Below, piece by piece: positions 63,690 through 64,000 of a stretch of DNA of 64,000 nt; position 1 is the stretch's first letter, and every line of letters starts with the position of its first letter. The translations under genes were made by a program, and so were the position numbers. The stretch comes from Streptomyces sp. TG1A-60 (GTDB lineage: Bacteria > Actinomycetota > Actinomycetes > Streptomycetales > Streptomycetaceae): NCBI RefSeq assembly GCF_037201975.1, contig NZ_CP147520.1, positions 2,914,001-2,978,000 on the forward strand, in the 5' to 3' direction. Below the pieces are notes generated by a model. That model was given only the letters and a program-made list of their open reading frames with translations, was not told the origin of the DNA and did no database searches.

Positions 63690-63904
63690 GCGGCGACGGG
63701 GCGGCGACTGAGCGCCGGACGAGGCACCGGCCCGGGTCCGGCTCTCCGTAACACGGCCCTGACCTGCGTCGACGTAATGCTTGTGGTTTATGTCCTCCCG
63801 CTTCCGCCACTGAATTGTTAGGCTCGTGGTTTCGCCCACTCATGAAGGACCACTCTTCTGGGTAGGGCGATGCTTTGTATTCCCAGTACCTACGAGGAGC
63901 ACCT

Positions 63905-64000
63905 GTGACCCAGACCAGCGAGAACGTCACCTGGCTGACCCAGGAGGCGTACAACCAGCTCAGGGCCGAGCTGGAGTACCTGTCTGGTCCTGCGCGTACG
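63905..64000 (+). CDS. greA: Transcription elongation factor GreA, 3' end outside the window
   Basis: The first 32 residues are present: VTQTSENVTWLTQEAYNQLR and AELEYLSGPART match the N-terminal coiled coil of actinobacterial GreA, which rescues stalled RNA polymerase by stimulating transcript cleavage. GTG follows GAGGAGC. The A+T-richer stretch 63770-63900 must be its promoter. The rest of the gene lies beyond the window. Confidence 0.9.
   Translation, partial: MTQTSENVTWLTQEAYNQLRAELEYLSGPART

Overview
The window is about 72% G+C with extreme third-position G/C bias. It carries GTG, TTG and possibly CTG starts, mycothiol genes (mca, a mycothiol-dependent DinB-type enzyme), a GTP-type PEP carboxykinase, SpoIIE-type phosphatases, HATPase_c_2 anti-sigma-like proteins and an AfsR-like STAND protein. 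This is core-chromosome sequence of a Streptomyces. From memory the gene order resembles the fumC to greA stretch of the S. coelicolor core; I could not check this by alignment.

Layout. 1-11 kb: end of fumC, a DUF402 gene, a GAF/SpoIIE/HATPase phosphatase, a bifunctional penicillin-binding protein, and a PadR regulator with an ABC exporter whose ORFs overlap. 11-18 kb: a decayed alkZ, a prenyl transferase (uppS), PIN-PhoH, a secreted SLT transglycosylase, an AI-2E-type permease and a RibD/DHFR-like protein. 18-19.7 kb: a small accessory patch with a broken hydrolase start, two small proteins (one a CxxC pair protein) and a short GntR regulator. 19.8-30.7 kb: a twelve-gene Flp/Tad-type pilus or secretion locus, all on the minus strand. 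It has cpaB, a CpaE-TadE fusion, a second TadE, cpaF, two TadB/TadC platform genes, an embedded NarL-type histidine kinase and LuxR-type regulator, a short DUF4244 pilin-like protein, a TadG-like protein, a lipoprotein and an OmpA-family protein. 32-42 kb: an Nramp-like transporter, an anti-sigma-like ATPase, an M14 carboxypeptidase, an acidic conserved protein, a frameshifted amino acid deaminase with a decayed D-aminoacylase, a trypsin-like protease, a proline/serine-rich membrane protein and an alanine-type aminotransferase. 43-49 kb: a six-gene signalling run (Ser/Thr kinase, YbjN-like, membrane protein, VWA, PP2C, second kinase) that contains a TerY-P-like VWA/PP2C/kinase triad. 49.5-64 kb: pckG, hemolysin III, several gene fragments, a Mut7-C protein, a DUF255 thioredoxin-fold protein, a 1,094-residue STAND/TPR protein, a mycothiol-dependent enzyme, a GNAT enzyme and the actinobacterial block small membrane protein / mca / DUF4307 / greA.

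The two multi-gene systems that most deserve attention are the Tad-type locus and the kinase/phosphatase/VWA cluster. Two further patterns stand out. At least six genes have a -10-like hexamer placed 6-7 bases before an ATG, which suggests leaderless transcripts. At least seven genes are broken or fragmentary (alkZ, an alpha/beta hydrolase, amino acid deaminase, D-aminoacylase, an MFS/TetR junction, a methyltransferase, a nucleotidyltransferase-like tail), which is many for core sequence. No tRNA, rRNA, CRISPR array, integrase or complete insertion sequence was seen.
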